From Dyadobacter sp. 676 (GTDB taxonomy: Bacteria; Bacteroidota; Bacteroidia; Cytophagales; Spirosomataceae), in NCBI RefSeq assembly GCF_040448675.1, contig NZ_CP159289.1:4447001-4511000 (forward strand): a DNA stretch of 64,000 nt. The letters are read 5' to 3'. The notes beneath the pieces were generated by a model. The model was not told the origin of the DNA and ran no database searches. It was given only the letters and a program-made list of their open reading frames with translations. Positions 44,673 to 53,897 of this stretch are shown here, piece after piece; the first letter of the stretch is position 1, and each line of letters starts with the position of its first letter. Position numbers and translations under genes: made by a program.

Positions 44673-45257
44673 TTAAATTCCTACCGCCTGGGTAAACTCG
44701 GCGTCGGTAGGCAATACTTTCGAGGCAAAGAAATGGGTCAGTTCGCCTTTCTCGTTGACAACGTACTTGCAGAAGTTCCAGGTAGGAACTTTGTCGTTCC
44801 ACCCATTCAGGTCTTTGGTGCTAAGCCATTTGTAGATTGGTGCCTGGTCGTCGCCGAGGACGGAGACTTTTTCAAACATAGGGAAAGTAACGCCGTAGGT
44901 CGCCGAGCAGAACGTGGCGATCTCCTCGCTGGTACCCGGCTCCTGACCGCCGAAGTTGTTGGCTGGAAAGCCCAGTACCACCACTTTGTCGCCATGCTCT
45001 TTGTAAAATTTCTCCCAGTCCGCGTACTGTTTGGTATAACCGCATTTGGAGGCGACATTCAGAATCACGACTTTCTTGCCTTTGTATTGGCTCAAATCCA
45101 CAGTTTTACCGCCTACCAATGATTTTACCTTGAAATCGTAAAGCGTCTGTTTCGCAGCAGGAGCATTTTCCGGACGGCTCGCTATTTCCGATTTGTCGGC
45201 GAAAAGCCCGGTGATCAGTGAAGTAATCATAATGAAAAGTGTCTTGATAAAGCTCAT
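44673..45257 (-). CDS. Glutathione peroxidase-family thiol peroxidase, exported
   Basis: A 194-residue thiol peroxidase. N-terminus MSFIKTLFIMITSLITGLFA is a probable signal or membrane anchor. The catalytic cysteine is in LNVASKCGYTKQYADWEKFY; the family blocks VLGFPANNFGGQEPG and PTWNFCKYVVNEKGEL (Trp/Asn of the active site and a second Cys) follow. Like most bacterial members it uses Cys rather than selenocysteine and probably takes electrons from thioredoxin. The ATG at 45257 is chosen over 45305 because it starts the hydrophobic segment. Removes lipid or hydrogen peroxides. Confidence 0.93.
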   Translation of the reverse strand: MSFIKTLFIMITSLITGLFADKSEIASRPENAPAAKQTLYDFKVKSLVGGKTVDLSQYKGKKVVILNVASKCGYTKQYADWEKFYKEHGDKVVVLGFPANNFGGQEPGTSEEIATFCSATYGVTFPMFEKVSVLGDDQAPIYKWLSTKDLNGWNDKVPTWNFCKYVVNEKGELTHFFASKVLPTDAEFTQAVGI

Positions 45258-45368
45258 CGTAGTTCTGGTTATGGTTAGTACATATATGAATAAAACGGTT
45301 GGCACATATTTGAGTTGTCGTTACCTTATCCAAAACGCACCGATCAGCAGATTTTGGTAACTATAATC

Positions 45369-47147
45369 CTACATTCGCTCGGGAACATCTATGCCCAATA
45401 ACCCTAAAGCCTTGCGAATCGTTTCCGCAACGGCGCCCGATAATGCGACCCGCAACTTCACAGCCTCGGGATCAGGATCGGAGAAGATCGAAACCTCGGC
45501 GTAGAACTGGTTATAAACTTTGGCGAGGTCGAATGCATATTGCGAAATAAGCGACGGAGCGAACTCGTTGGCAGCCGCGGCAACCTTCAAAGGATATTGC
45601 GACAACGCGAATACCAGCTCGCGCTCTGCCTGGTGCATGGCGTAGCCGTCTCCGGGAATTTGTGCCGGTATGCCGGCCTGTTCGGCCTTACGCATGATCG
45701 AGCGGATACGTGCGTAGGTGTACTGGATAAATGGTCCTGTATGTCCCTGAAAATCAATTGATTCTTCCGGGTTGAAGAGCATCCGCTTTTTCGGGTCGAC
45801 TTTGAGCAGAAAGTATTTCAACGCACCCAATGCAAGCTGGTTGTAAAGCTGTCTGGCTTCTTCGCTGTTGAAGTCGTCGATCTTGCCCAGTTCCTGAGTG
45901 CGGTCGGAAGCGGTTTGTACCATTTGTGCCACGAGGTCGTCGGCGTCGACAACGGTGCCTTCCCGGGATTTCATTTTGCCCGACGGCAGGTCCACCATTC
46001 CATAGCTGATGTGATAGCAGCCGTCCGCATAGGTCCGTCCCAGGCGTTTCAGGATCGCAAACAGGACTTTAAAATGATAATCCTGTTCGTTCCCCACCAC
46101 CCACAGGTAACGGTCGTTGCCGAAATCGCTGTTTTTCAACTCGGTCGTGCCGAGATCCTGGGTAATGTATACGGATGTGCCGTCTCCACGGAGCACCAGT
46201 TTTTCGTCAAGTCCGTCTTCGGCGAGGTCTATCCATACCGAATTGTCCTGTTTTTTAAAGAATACCCCGTTTTGAAGTCCTTCCTCTATAATATCCTTGC
46301 CGAGCAGGTAGGTGTCTGATTCGTAATAAGTCTTGTCGAAGCCCACGCCGATCTTTTTGTAGGTCTCCGCGAAGCCATCGTACACCCAGTTGTTCATTTT
46401 CTGCCAAAGCGCGACTGTTTCGGGGTCGTTGTTTTCCCAAAGCACGAGCAATTTTTGCGCTTCCAGCATCCACGGCGCCTTTTTGGCCGCTTCTTCCTCG
46501 CTCAGGCCTTCTTCGACCAGCGCCTTGATCTGCTTTTTGTATTCAATGTCAAACAATACGTAATACTTGCCCGCCAGGTGATCGCCCTTGATCCCGCTCG
46601 ACTCGGGCGTTTCGCCGTTGCCAAGTTCGCGGTAGGCCAGCATGGATTTGCAAATATGGATACCGCGGTCGTTGACAAGGCATGTTTTCACGACGTCATA
46701 CCCGCTTGCTTTGAGGATCTTCGAAAGGGAGTCGCCGAGGAAGTTATTGCGCAAATGACCGAGGTGCAGCGGCTTGTTGGTATTAGGCGACGAAAATTCG
46801 ACCATAACCGACTTGCCGTTCGACGGCAGTGTGCCGAATGTTTCATCCGCAGCGATCTTGCCAAAAAGGTCGAGCCAGGTGCTGTCTTTCAGGCTGATAT
46901 TCAGGAAGCCCTGAACGACATTGAAGCCCGAGACGACGGTAGAAGCCGCGACCAGCTCGTCGCCGATCACCTGGCCGATCTCCGCCGGCGCTTTGCGCGC
47001 AGCCTTGGTTAATGGAAAAGTAACGAATGTGTAAAATCCCTCAAATTCTTTCTTGGTTGGTTGCAGGATGATCTCCTGGTTGTCCAGCTGGAAATGTTTC
47101 TGGATTGCTTTTTGAATATCCTCCTTGAGTATCGCTTCAATTGTCAT
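45369..47147 (-). CDS. argS: Arginyl-tRNA synthetase
   Basis: Class Ia aminoacyl-tRNA synthetase of 592 residues. The Add-1 N-terminal domain spans about 1-110; HIGH motif appears as LHLGHLRNNFLG (about 125-136); the KMSKS loop equivalent is GKMKSREGTVVDADDL, typical of ArgRS variants; the anticodon domain (DALR) at the C-terminus has FAPSLISQYAFDLAKVYNQF and the ending RKALGLLGIDVPERM. Full length. Separate transcription unit with 163 bp of featureless upstream sequence. Confidence 0.97.
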   Translation of the reverse strand: MTIEAILKEDIQKAIQKHFQLDNQEIILQPTKKEFEGFYTFVTFPLTKAARKAPAEIGQVIGDELVAASTVVSGFNVVQGFLNISLKDSTWLDLFGKIAADETFGTLPSNGKSVMVEFSSPNTNKPLHLGHLRNNFLGDSLSKILKASGYDVVKTCLVNDRGIHICKSMLAYRELGNGETPESSGIKGDHLAGKYYVLFDIEYKKQIKALVEEGLSEEEAAKKAPWMLEAQKLLVLWENNDPETVALWQKMNNWVYDGFAETYKKIGVGFDKTYYESDTYLLGKDIIEEGLQNGVFFKKQDNSVWIDLAEDGLDEKLVLRGDGTSVYITQDLGTTELKNSDFGNDRYLWVVGNEQDYHFKVLFAILKRLGRTYADGCYHISYGMVDLPSGKMKSREGTVVDADDLVAQMVQTASDRTQELGKIDDFNSEEARQLYNQLALGALKYFLLKVDPKKRMLFNPEESIDFQGHTGPFIQYTYARIRSIMRKAEQAGIPAQIPGDGYAMHQAERELVFALSQYPLKVAAAANEFAPSLISQYAFDLAKVYNQFYAEVSIFSDPDPEAVKLRVALSGAVAETIRKALGLLGIDVPERM

Positions 47148-47310
47148 GAAAAATCGGGTAATCCGGAAATGGCCTCTCCCTTTTAGAGATACATTCCCGC
47201 AAGTTTTTATTTAAGTGAAATTATTTCTAATATTAATAGCAATGTAAGCCTTGCAACATGCAAAATTAGGCTAATTATTGATGTGAGTTACACCCCAGCA
47301 GGAAGAAGTT

Positions 47311-48870
47311 ATGCATAACCGTTCTGTAAAATATTCCGGGTTGAAAATAATGCTGCTAATGGTGTGGGCCCCGCTCTGGGGCGCCTTTGCCCAGTTGCAG
47401 CAATCCGACCGGCTCGAAATCCCGACGAGTTCTTCTTCTTCCGAAGAATTCGAGGTTTTCAGTTTGGGTGAGCGGGGCATTTTATCGGTAATCAGGGGCA
47501 GCGAATTTTCCAATCGCAACGAGCAATGGGAGTTCGTCAAATACGATACGACGCTGAAAGCGCTCTGGCGGACGTCCTACAAGCTGGATTTTCGTTACAT
47601 CCCCGTGATGGCCTACAAAGCCGAGCAAAGCGGCTACTGGCTGTTTGCGGAGCCCGATACCGACAAATTCCTTTTCCTCCAACTGAATTTCCAGGACGGC
47701 TCCATCGATACCTATAAAGGGAACCTGCTGTCGGGCGTCGATGTGCAGCATTTCAAGGTCATAGGAAGCAAGGCACTGGTTTCGGGCTATTACCGCTCCC
47801 GGCCGATCGTGATCGTGCATTCCTTTTTCGACCACACTACCCGCGTGCTCCCCGGTCTTTTTGAAAAAAACACCGAACTGAATAATGTGGACATCAACGA
47901 AATCGACGGATATATTAATGTGATCACTTATGCTTACCGAAAGAAAAATTGTGTTTTCGAAATAAAGACCTATAACTACGACGGTAAGCTGCTCAAAAAG
48001 ACCACGCTAAGCGATCCGCGTTACAGCTTTATTTCGGGGCAGATCGTGCCGCTGAATGCCGACGATTCTTATTTGATCGGCAATTATTCGGTAGGCTGTA
48101 CCCAGTATTCGCAGGGCCTTTATGTGACCCACATATCTGACGATACACCCGAAGAGCCGCAGTTTATCGAATTTTCGGATTTGCAGAATTTTTTCAACTA
48201 CATGAAACCTAAGCGGCGCGCACGCGTGCTGGAAAAGATCGGAAAACGGAAAAGCCTTGGCAAGGAGAACCGGTTCAGATACAGGCTACTGGTACATCAG
48301 TTGATCCAGACCGAAAAGGAAATCGTGCTTGTAGCCGAGGTGTATTATCCGAATCAGCGTTCCACGAGCCCGATTATCTCCGGTGGAATGTCGCGCCCGT
48401 ACGTGGCACGGGCGCTCGAAGGCTACCGTTACACGCACGCTATCGTTTGCGGGTTCGACCGGAGCGGGAAGTTCATGTGGGACAATACGATCACGATCAA
48501 GGATCTGACGAGCTTCGACTTGCAGGAAATGGTGCAAGTGACGCCGGTTGACGACTATTTTGTACTGGCATATCCGCAGGAAGGGGAAATCCATACCGAA
48601 GTGATCAGCAGGAACAAAGTGGTTGTCGAGACCGAGAAATTTAAAATTAATCCGAAATCGGAGAAAGAGAAGGTGTTGAACAACGAAGACGGTTACCTTT
48701 CTCCCTGGTATGGGCAATATTTTCTCGCTTACGGCATGCAGCGCATAGGTACATCGGCTATCGGCCAGGGGCGGGAGGTGTTTTATGTGAACAAACTTAC
48801 CTATAAGACCGACGAAATCGGAAAAGTAGAAGTAAAAGAAGAAGCCTCACGGCCGCGCCAGCAGCCGTAG
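47311..48870 (+). CDS. Secreted protein of unknown function, beta-propeller-like
   Basis: A 519-residue exported protein (signal peptide about 10-28, MLLMVWAPLWGAFAQ). No family is recognised with confidence. A serine run (SSSSSEE) follows shortly after the mature start. The body is made of repeated short beta-strand patterns such as GYWLFAEPDTDKFLFLQLNF, GSKALVSGYYRSRPIVIVHS and DDYFVLAYPQEGEIHTEVIS at roughly 45-55-residue intervals, as in beta-propellers, with a basic helical insert (KPKRRARVLEKIGKRK). No lipobox, TonB box or type IX signal. Sits alone between argS and pyrR. Confidence 0.75.
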   Translation: MHNRSVKYSGLKIMLLMVWAPLWGAFAQLQQSDRLEIPTSSSSSEEFEVFSLGERGILSVIRGSEFSNRNEQWEFVKYDTTLKALWRTSYKLDFRYIPVMAYKAEQSGYWLFAEPDTDKFLFLQLNFQDGSIDTYKGNLLSGVDVQHFKVIGSKALVSGYYRSRPIVIVHSFFDHTTRVLPGLFEKNTELNNVDINEIDGYINVITYAYRKKNCVFEIKTYNYDGKLLKKTTLSDPRYSFISGQIVPLNADDSYLIGNYSVGCTQYSQGLYVTHISDDTPEEPQFIEFSDLQNFFNYMKPKRRARVLEKIGKRKSLGKENRFRYRLLVHQLIQTEKEIVLVAEVYYPNQRSTSPIISGGMSRPYVARALEGYRYTHAIVCGFDRSGKFMWDNTITIKDLTSFDLQEMVQVTPVDDYFVLAYPQEGEIHTEVISRNKVVVETEKFKINPKSEKEKVLNNEDGYLSPWYGQYFLAYGMQRIGTSAIGQGREVFYVNKLTYKTDEIGKVEVKEEASRPRQQP

Positions 48871-48878
48871 CCCGAGGG

Positions 48879-49421
48879 CTAGTCGACGAGCCAGATATGG
48901 TCGGCGTCGAAGCCCTGTTCCTTCCATTCCACCTGCACGCGCTGCGTTTCCAGTGTGCTTACCTCCATTCCTACATAATTGGGGTCGATAGGCAGTTCGC
49001 GGTTATAGCGGCGGTCGATAAGGACGAGTAACTCCACAGCTTTCGGGCGGCCGAATGCCGTCATGGCATCGAGCGCGGCACGCACCATACGCCCGCTGGC
49101 CAGCACGTCGTCGATCAGGATTACTTTCTTCCCTTCGATGAGGAAAGGCACGTTGGTTTTATTCGGAACCAGGGGGGACTCCCGGCGGCGGAAATCGTCA
49201 CGATAAAACGTAGCGTCCAGATGGCCCAGCAAGATGTTCCGGCCGGTCTTTTCACGAAGCTCCTTTGCAATGCGTTCCGCAAAGTGAATTCCTCTGGGTT
49301 GCAGGCCCAGGACAACCGAGTTTGAAAAATCCTGGTGATTCTCAATCAGTTGCTGGCAAAGCCGGCTGATCATTATTTCCAGAAGGGGACTGCTAAGTAC
49401 TAATCGTTTTTGGGGTATCAT
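48879..49421 (-). CDS. pyrR: Bifunctional PyrR-type phosphoribosyltransferase/regulator
   Basis: A 180-residue PRTase-fold protein. PRPP-binding motif VILIDDVLASGRMVRAAL (about 100-117) and the PyrR features VVLGLQPRGIHFAERI and GHLDATFYRDDF are visible, with ending DHIWLVD. In Gram-positive bacteria PyrR binds pyr mRNA and also has weak uracil PRTase activity; in Bacteroidota the same protein is present but attenuation is not demonstrated here. No pyr gene lies next to it. It is divergent from pth with a 63-bp gap. Confidence 0.93.
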   Translation of the reverse strand: MIPQKRLVLSSPLLEIMISRLCQQLIENHQDFSNSVVLGLQPRGIHFAERIAKELREKTGRNILLGHLDATFYRDDFRRRESPLVPNKTNVPFLIEGKKVILIDDVLASGRMVRAALDAMTAFGRPKAVELLVLIDRRYNRELPIDPNYVGMEVSTLETQRVQVEWKEQGFDADHIWLVD

Positions 49422-49484
49422 GAAATTTCCCTGAATTTTAGCCTAAATTAAAGTGCTCTTAGACGAATTTAAAACTTTTATTCG

Positions 49485-50045
49485 ATGAAATATCTGATTG
49501 CCGGACTGGGAAATATCGGTCCGGAGTATGCTTTTACCCGACACAATGCAGGTTTTATGGTGCTCGACCGCCTTGCCGCCCAGCACGACTTTAAATTCTC
49601 CTTCGAAAAACTGGCATTCGTGGCCGAATGGAAGTATAAAGGCAGGCACATTTATTTTATAAAACCTACTACATATATGAACCTGAGCGGAAAAGCGGTC
49701 CGGTATTATATGGATCAGTTCAAAGTGCAGGCCGAAAATACGTTAGTCGTTGTGGATGAGCTGCAATTACCGTTCGGAGCGTTGCGGATCAAGCCGAAGG
49801 GGAGCCATGGAGGCCATAACGGTTTAAAGAATATTGAGGAATTATTGGGCACCACAGAATACCCCAGATTGCGTTTCGGGATCGGAAATAATTTTCCCCG
49901 CGGCAGGCAAGTAGATTATGTGTTAAAACCTTTTTCCAATGAGGAAATGACGGAGCTGCCCATTATTTTGGACAAAGCAGGTGATATGGTCGTATCGTTT
50001 TGTACTTTGGGGATACAGTCGACAATGAACAATTATAACCAATGA
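49485..50045 (+). CDS. pth: Peptidyl-tRNA hydrolase
   Basis: Recycles peptidyl-tRNA dropped from ribosomes; 186 residues, standard size. Catalytic region YAFTRHNAGFMVLDRLA (His about 21), KPTTYMNLSGKAVRYY (Asn, about 65-80), VVDELQLPFGALRIKPKGSHGGHNGLKNI (split here: VVDELQLPFG, catalytic Asp, and SHGGHNGLKNI) and RLRFGIGNNFPRG. Monocistronic. It is followed by 590 bp without a protein gene. Confidence 0.97.
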   Translation: MKYLIAGLGNIGPEYAFTRHNAGFMVLDRLAAQHDFKFSFEKLAFVAEWKYKGRHIYFIKPTTYMNLSGKAVRYYMDQFKVQAENTLVVVDELQLPFGALRIKPKGSHGGHNGLKNIEELLGTTEYPRLRFGIGNNFPRGRQVDYVLKPFSNEEMTELPIILDKAGDMVVSFCTLGIQSTMNNYNQ

Positions 50046-50636
50046 TTGTACTTTTTTAAGAAAATATAAATATTTCAAGAACTGTATTTATTTGGTTTTT
50101 GTCGTAAATATTAAAATTAAATAAAAGTCATTCGTTGAGAATTAATATAAAATAAGTTTAAAAGTGCGGCTTTTAGGATAAAATTCCAAATAAAATTTTG
50201 AAATCTGATTTTTTTTGTAATTTGTAATTTCAAAACTAATTCAGACATTTGTATTGTTATAAGGCGAAAGAAGAATTGAATAAATCCATGACGCCGATCA
50301 AAAACCCGCTATCTTTGCCATACGGCAGGTTTTTGGCGGATAATCCGGTAAAATAAGACAAGCCGGAACATAAAAATGAATAATTTAGTCAGGATTTCGT
50401 CACATCTGGAGAATAATTGACAGCCTATATTGATTAAGTTCTCCGAATTTTGTAAAGAAGAAAAATTGAAGTATTATTGATAGGAATCTTTCTTTACAGG
50501 TGAATGAAACGATCGCGACAGCTGATACGTTTACAAGGAAAAAGAGATACAGCTCAAAAAGCTAAAAGATATATAAGATAAGAAAAGGTTAAGGGTTTAG
50601 GAATAGTCAGTATAAAGCCATCTCCATGAGGTGGCT
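50046..50636. other. AT-rich 590-bp intergenic region without protein genes
   Basis: No supportable coding sequence is seen; the longest ATG frames are very short. Features noted: an AT-rich left half with oligo-A/T runs, an 8-bp inverted repeat CAAAAACC/GGTTTTTG (about 50299 and 50328) around a Bacteroidota -7 box TATCTTTG at 50310-50317, and a terminator at 50612-50640. The right half is purine-rich (AAGGAAAAAGAGATACAGC and similar). A small RNA is possible. Confidence 0.5.
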
Positions 50637-50645
50637 TTATCTTTT
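50310..50645 (+). ncRNA. Candidate small RNA (promoter box to terminator)
   Basis: TATCTTTG (50310-50317) is an exact -7 box and no protein gene follows it on this strand; a strong hairpin with a T-run ends at about 50645. This frames an RNA of about 320 bases. No match to tmRNA, RNase P, SRP or 6S conserved motifs was recognised. The -33 TTTG is missing at the usual distance, so this is a low-confidence proposal. Confidence 0.25.
50612..50640 (+). terminator. Intrinsic terminator overlapping the ompA-like stop codon
   Basis: ATAAAGCCATCT (50612-50623) pairs with AGGTGGCTTTAT (50629-50640; one G-U pair) around CCATG, followed on the + strand by CTTTTT. The T-run is on the + strand only, so it ends a rightward transcript although the neighbouring protein gene is on the minus strand; it overlaps that gene's stop codon. 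Confidence 0.7.
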
Positions 50646-52029
50646 TACCGGCTCTGCCCAAACTTCGACTCTTCTGTTCGACCTTTTCGTTGCTTCCGTC
50701 TGGTTCATCGACCTGGGTTGCGCCGACCCGTAGCCGGACCCTTCAATGCGGTCGGCGATAATGCCTTTCCCGATCAGGTAAGATTTCACCGTTTCTACAC
50801 GCTTATTGGAAAGTTCGAGGTTCTTCTCGAAGCTGCCGGTATTGTCGGTGTGGCCTTTCAGCACGATTCTCAGGTCCTGCCGTTTCTGGAAATAGGAAAC
50901 GATCGAGTCGAGATCGGCCAGGGCACTGTCTTCGAGGACTTCCGTTCCCTGGCTGAAATACAGCGTCGAGAGCGGCGCCGAATGCGTTTCGGGGGCCATA
51001 TTCATCAGTGCCTTGATTTCTTCAAAGCGGCTGTTGGTCCGGATTACGACGTTCCTTGGCTGAAAACCATCGGCCTGGGCTGTGATGCGGTAAGTTTCGT
51101 GAGGCGGGAGCTCCACTGTGTACATGCCGTCGACGGTTTTGGTATGCGCCACGAGCGAATCGTTGGCCGATTTGCGAACATGAACTTCCGCGTTGCTGAC
51201 GGGTTTCAGGCTGCGACCATCGTAAACTCTGCCTGTAACCAGCGCCAGGTTCCTGTTGCGGGCAAGTTCCGGCTTTTCTTCCACTGGTTTCTCTTCCTCT
51301 CTGGGCTCTTCTTTCTTCGCTACCGGCTCCTTGAAGTTCTTGCTGATGGTCTGATAGCTCCGGCGGACAAACACGGGCGTCATCACACGGTCATAAAGGC
51401 GGATCAACGCGATAGTACCCGCGCTGGATTCGTTACCGGCGATGAGGTCGTCCTGGAACATGTTCAGTACCTGGTCGGCGTCGAGCTTGGCCTTCGGTGC
51501 CCGGATCTTTAAATTCTACCTTCGAGAGGCCATTGATATACATTTTGATGGTTTTCGTCTCATGGTCACGCGAGTACACATAGTGCACGTACTGGTTCGC
51601 ACGTACGGGCGCTTTCTCGCTCACGGCAAAATCGTAGAAGTTGAGCTTGCCATTATAAATGTAGGTCCCGTAGTCGCTCTTACGGTTTTTGAAATCGAGC
51701 ACCCGTTTCCAGCTGTCGAGCTCATTGAGTTTGAAATAGATCTCCACGGTGAAAGACTTGTTCAGAAAGCCTTTCGTATCGGCGTTATTGAATTGCAGCC
51801 CGCTGTTTTTCTCGAAAACATAAATTGAACGCGAAAGGTAATCGGAGCCGGGGATTTGTTCTTTAATGATCTGTCCCGGCTGGCCGAGCGGCTTCAAAGC
51901 CGGTCCGCCGGTTTCGATCGGGTTCAGGCCGTTGTTAAAATCGTAGGTCCACTGGTTCTGGGCATGCAACGCGGGGGCGCAAAGCCATGCGAGCAGCATC
52001 ACCCCCAGCGCATTTTTTTTGTTAATCAT
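50637..52029 (-). pseudogene. LamG-like plus OmpA-domain outer-membrane protein, one frameshift
   Basis: With one base removed near 51500 the gene reads as 463 residues. Signal peptide MINKKNALGVMLLAWLCAPALHAQ; a LamG/concanavalin-like domain (about 30-200; SRSIYVFEKNSGLQFNN, KSFTVEIYFKLNELDSWK); a Lys/Glu/Pro-rich linker (AKKEEPREEEKPVEEKPEL); a carboxypeptidase-like domain; and a C-terminal OmpA peptidoglycan-binding domain (LRIVLKGHTDNTGSFEKNLE, LSNKRVETVKSYLIG). The break lies by a CCC run (51500-51502, + strand): upstream frame reads VEFKDPGTEGQ then loses sense, downstream frame reads KAKLDADQVLNMFQDD. Probable outer-membrane anchor that binds peptidoglycan and a glycan ligand. Confidence 0.78.
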
Positions 52030-52102
52030 ACCCAAAAATATAAAAAGTGGGGGCGGAAGCCGAAGTACAACTCGTAATTTTGGATCGTTATTATTCCTGC
52101 GC

Positions 52103-52987
52103 GTGAAAAACATCGGTATTGGCATTCTCTTTTCCATTCTCTGGTCGTCGGCGTCCGTCGCGACGAAGTTCGGCGTGCAGTCGGCGGCGCCTTTGATATT
52201 GGCAAACGTCCGGTTTTTTATTGCCGGTATATTGCTGCTAACATTTTCGTACCTGTTTGCCAAAGATCAAAGCTATCGCCTACCCACAAAAAAGGAATGG
52301 CGGCACTTGGCCCTATTCGGCTTTCTGAATACAACGCTATACCTGGGCCTGTATGTGTATGCGATGAAATATACAGCTGCCGGAATCGGCAGTCTGGCGG
52401 TTTCCACAAACCCTTTGATTATCGTGCTCCTGTCGTCGTGGTGGCTGAACAGGAAACCGAAAGCGGAGGAATGGGCAGGGATATTCCTGGGAATGGGCGG
52501 TGTGGCGGTGGCAACGTATCCCCTGCTGGCCGACAGTTACACCACAATCGGTGGCATAACACTGCTATTGATCAGTATGATAGCCGTTTCGGGGGCGAGC
52601 GTCTATTATGCAACTGTAAAATGGGAGTTGCCCAACCTGTTGATCAACGGCTGGCAGGTGTTCCTGGGAGGGGTGTTTCTCCTACCCGCCACATTGGTGC
52701 TGGCCGATTTCAGTACCAGTAAATGGGACCCTGTTTTCTGGGGCTCGGTGTTATGGCTGAGCCTGGCGGTGTCGATTGCCGGGTTGATATGCTGGTTTTA
52801 CTTACTACGCATCGATACCGTGAAAGCTTCGCTCTGGCTTTTCCTCTGCCCGCTATTCGGATTTTTCTTCGCCTGGTGGCTGATGGGCGAGCCGGTCACC
52901 ATTTATACCGTTTTTGGTACGCTGCTGGTGGTTGCCGGGCTCTATGCCGGGCAACGTACGAAATTCACGGGAGAGAAAACCGCCTAA
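52103..52987 (+). CDS. EamA/DMT-superfamily transporter
   Basis: A 294-residue inner-membrane transporter with ten predicted helices in two EamA repeats (first NIGIGILFSILWSSASVATK..., second GGITLLLISMIAVSGASVYY...). GTG at 52103 is the best start: the helix begins directly after it and the earlier in-frame codons overlap the divergent ompA-like start. Family members move amino acids, sugars or metabolites, direction usually export; substrate unknown. Its last codons overlap the convergent phzF-like gene by 4 bp. Confidence 0.88.
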   Translation: MKNIGIGILFSILWSSASVATKFGVQSAAPLILANVRFFIAGILLLTFSYLFAKDQSYRLPTKKEWRHLALFGFLNTTLYLGLYVYAMKYTAAGIGSLAVSTNPLIIVLLSSWWLNRKPKAEEWAGIFLGMGGVAVATYPLLADSYTTIGGITLLLISMIAVSGASVYYATVKWELPNLLINGWQVFLGGVFLLPATLVLADFSTSKWDPVFWGSVLWLSLAVSIAGLICWFYLLRIDTVKASLWLFLCPLFGFFFAWWLMGEPVTIYTVFGTLLVVAGLYAGQRTKFTGEKTA

Positions 52988-53772
52988 TCTACCAGGATTT
53001 CTCCTTTGAGGTATAGTTTTGCCTGGCCGCCGATAAACACACGGCCACCGTCCAGTTCGCATTTCAGGAAGCCGCCGCGGCGCGACAGTTGCCTGGCAGT
53101 CAGTCGGTTTTTGCCTAGCCTGGAAGCCCAGTAGGGGATCAGTGTCGTGTGTGCTGACCCGGTTACTGGATCTTCGTCGATGCCGGATTGCGGCGCGAAA
53201 AAGCGCGAAACGAAATCTACCTCGTCGCCCGCCGCCGTCACGATAACGCCCCTCGCAGGAATAGTGGAAAGGATAATAATGTCGAAATCCAGGTTTTTGA
53301 CCACTTCCTCCGATTCCACCACTACCAGGTAGTCGGTTTTACCTTTGTAAACTTCAATCAGCGTCGTATTTTTAATGCTTTCCACCAGTCCGGGAGGCGG
53401 AACGGCAATGTGATATTGGTCCACCGGAAAATTCAAAGTAAGCCAATCCTCCTTGCACTCGACGGTCAGGATACCGCTCCTCGATTCGAAATCAATCGAC
53501 TGGCCTTCATAATTCTGGATGTTGAAAATCACATAGGCGGCAGCGAGCGTGGCATGGCCGCAAAGCTCGACTTCCACAGTAGGCGTGAACCACCGGATAT
53601 GAAAGCCTTTTTCCGTCGGGACGTAGAACGCGGTTTCGGCCAGGTTGTTTTCGGCGGCGATGGCGAGCATAGTTTCCTCGGCCAGCCATTGTTCCAACGG
53701 CACTACCGCGGCAGGGTTTCCACCAAACAACTTGTCAGTAAAAGCATCGATTTGGTATATGGGAAGTTTCAT
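52984..53772 (-). CDS. PhzF-family isomerase/epimerase-like protein
   Basis: A 262-residue PhzF/DAP-epimerase-fold protein. Family motifs: IDAFTDKLFGGNPAAVV, the catalytic Glu in NNLAETAFYV (about 45), VELCGHATLAAA and DEDPVTGSAHTTLIPYW. PhzF itself isomerises an intermediate of phenazine synthesis, but most family members, including this one, have no known substrate; there is no phz cluster here. Start at 53772 (MKLPIYQIDAF) fits the family; an ATG nine codons upstream is less likely. Confidence 0.92.
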   Translation of the reverse strand: MKLPIYQIDAFTDKLFGGNPAAVVPLEQWLAEETMLAIAAENNLAETAFYVPTEKGFHIRWFTPTVEVELCGHATLAAAYVIFNIQNYEGQSIDFESRSGILTVECKEDWLTLNFPVDQYHIAVPPPGLVESIKNTTLIEVYKGKTDYLVVVESEEVVKNLDFDIIILSTIPARGVIVTAAGDEVDFVSRFFAPQSGIDEDPVTGSAHTTLIPYWASRLGKNRLTARQLSRRGGFLKCELDGGRVFIGGQAKLYLKGEILVD

Positions 53773-53897
53773 GAAGTCAAATGGGCTTGATAACGGCAAG
53801 GTATTAAAAATATCGGCTTTGGGAAGGGTTTTTTGCTAATTTTTAATATAATTTATTGGAAATGGATAAGAAATCAAAATGGCTGTTTCTGATGCCA

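Noticed and set aside
50299..50335. CAAAAACC/GGTTTTTG as terminator of pth
   Set aside because: The loop would be over 20 bases and contain a -7 promoter box; it is more likely chance pairing.
50046..50636. tRNA, tmRNA, RNase P or 6S RNA in the long gap
   Set aside because: No T-loop GGTTCGAATCC-like sequence, acceptor pairing or conserved RNase P/tmRNA segments were found.
52984..53772. Part of a phenazine biosynthesis cluster
   Set aside because: Only a PhzF-fold protein is present; no other phz genes are nearby and most PhzF relatives are unrelated to phenazines.
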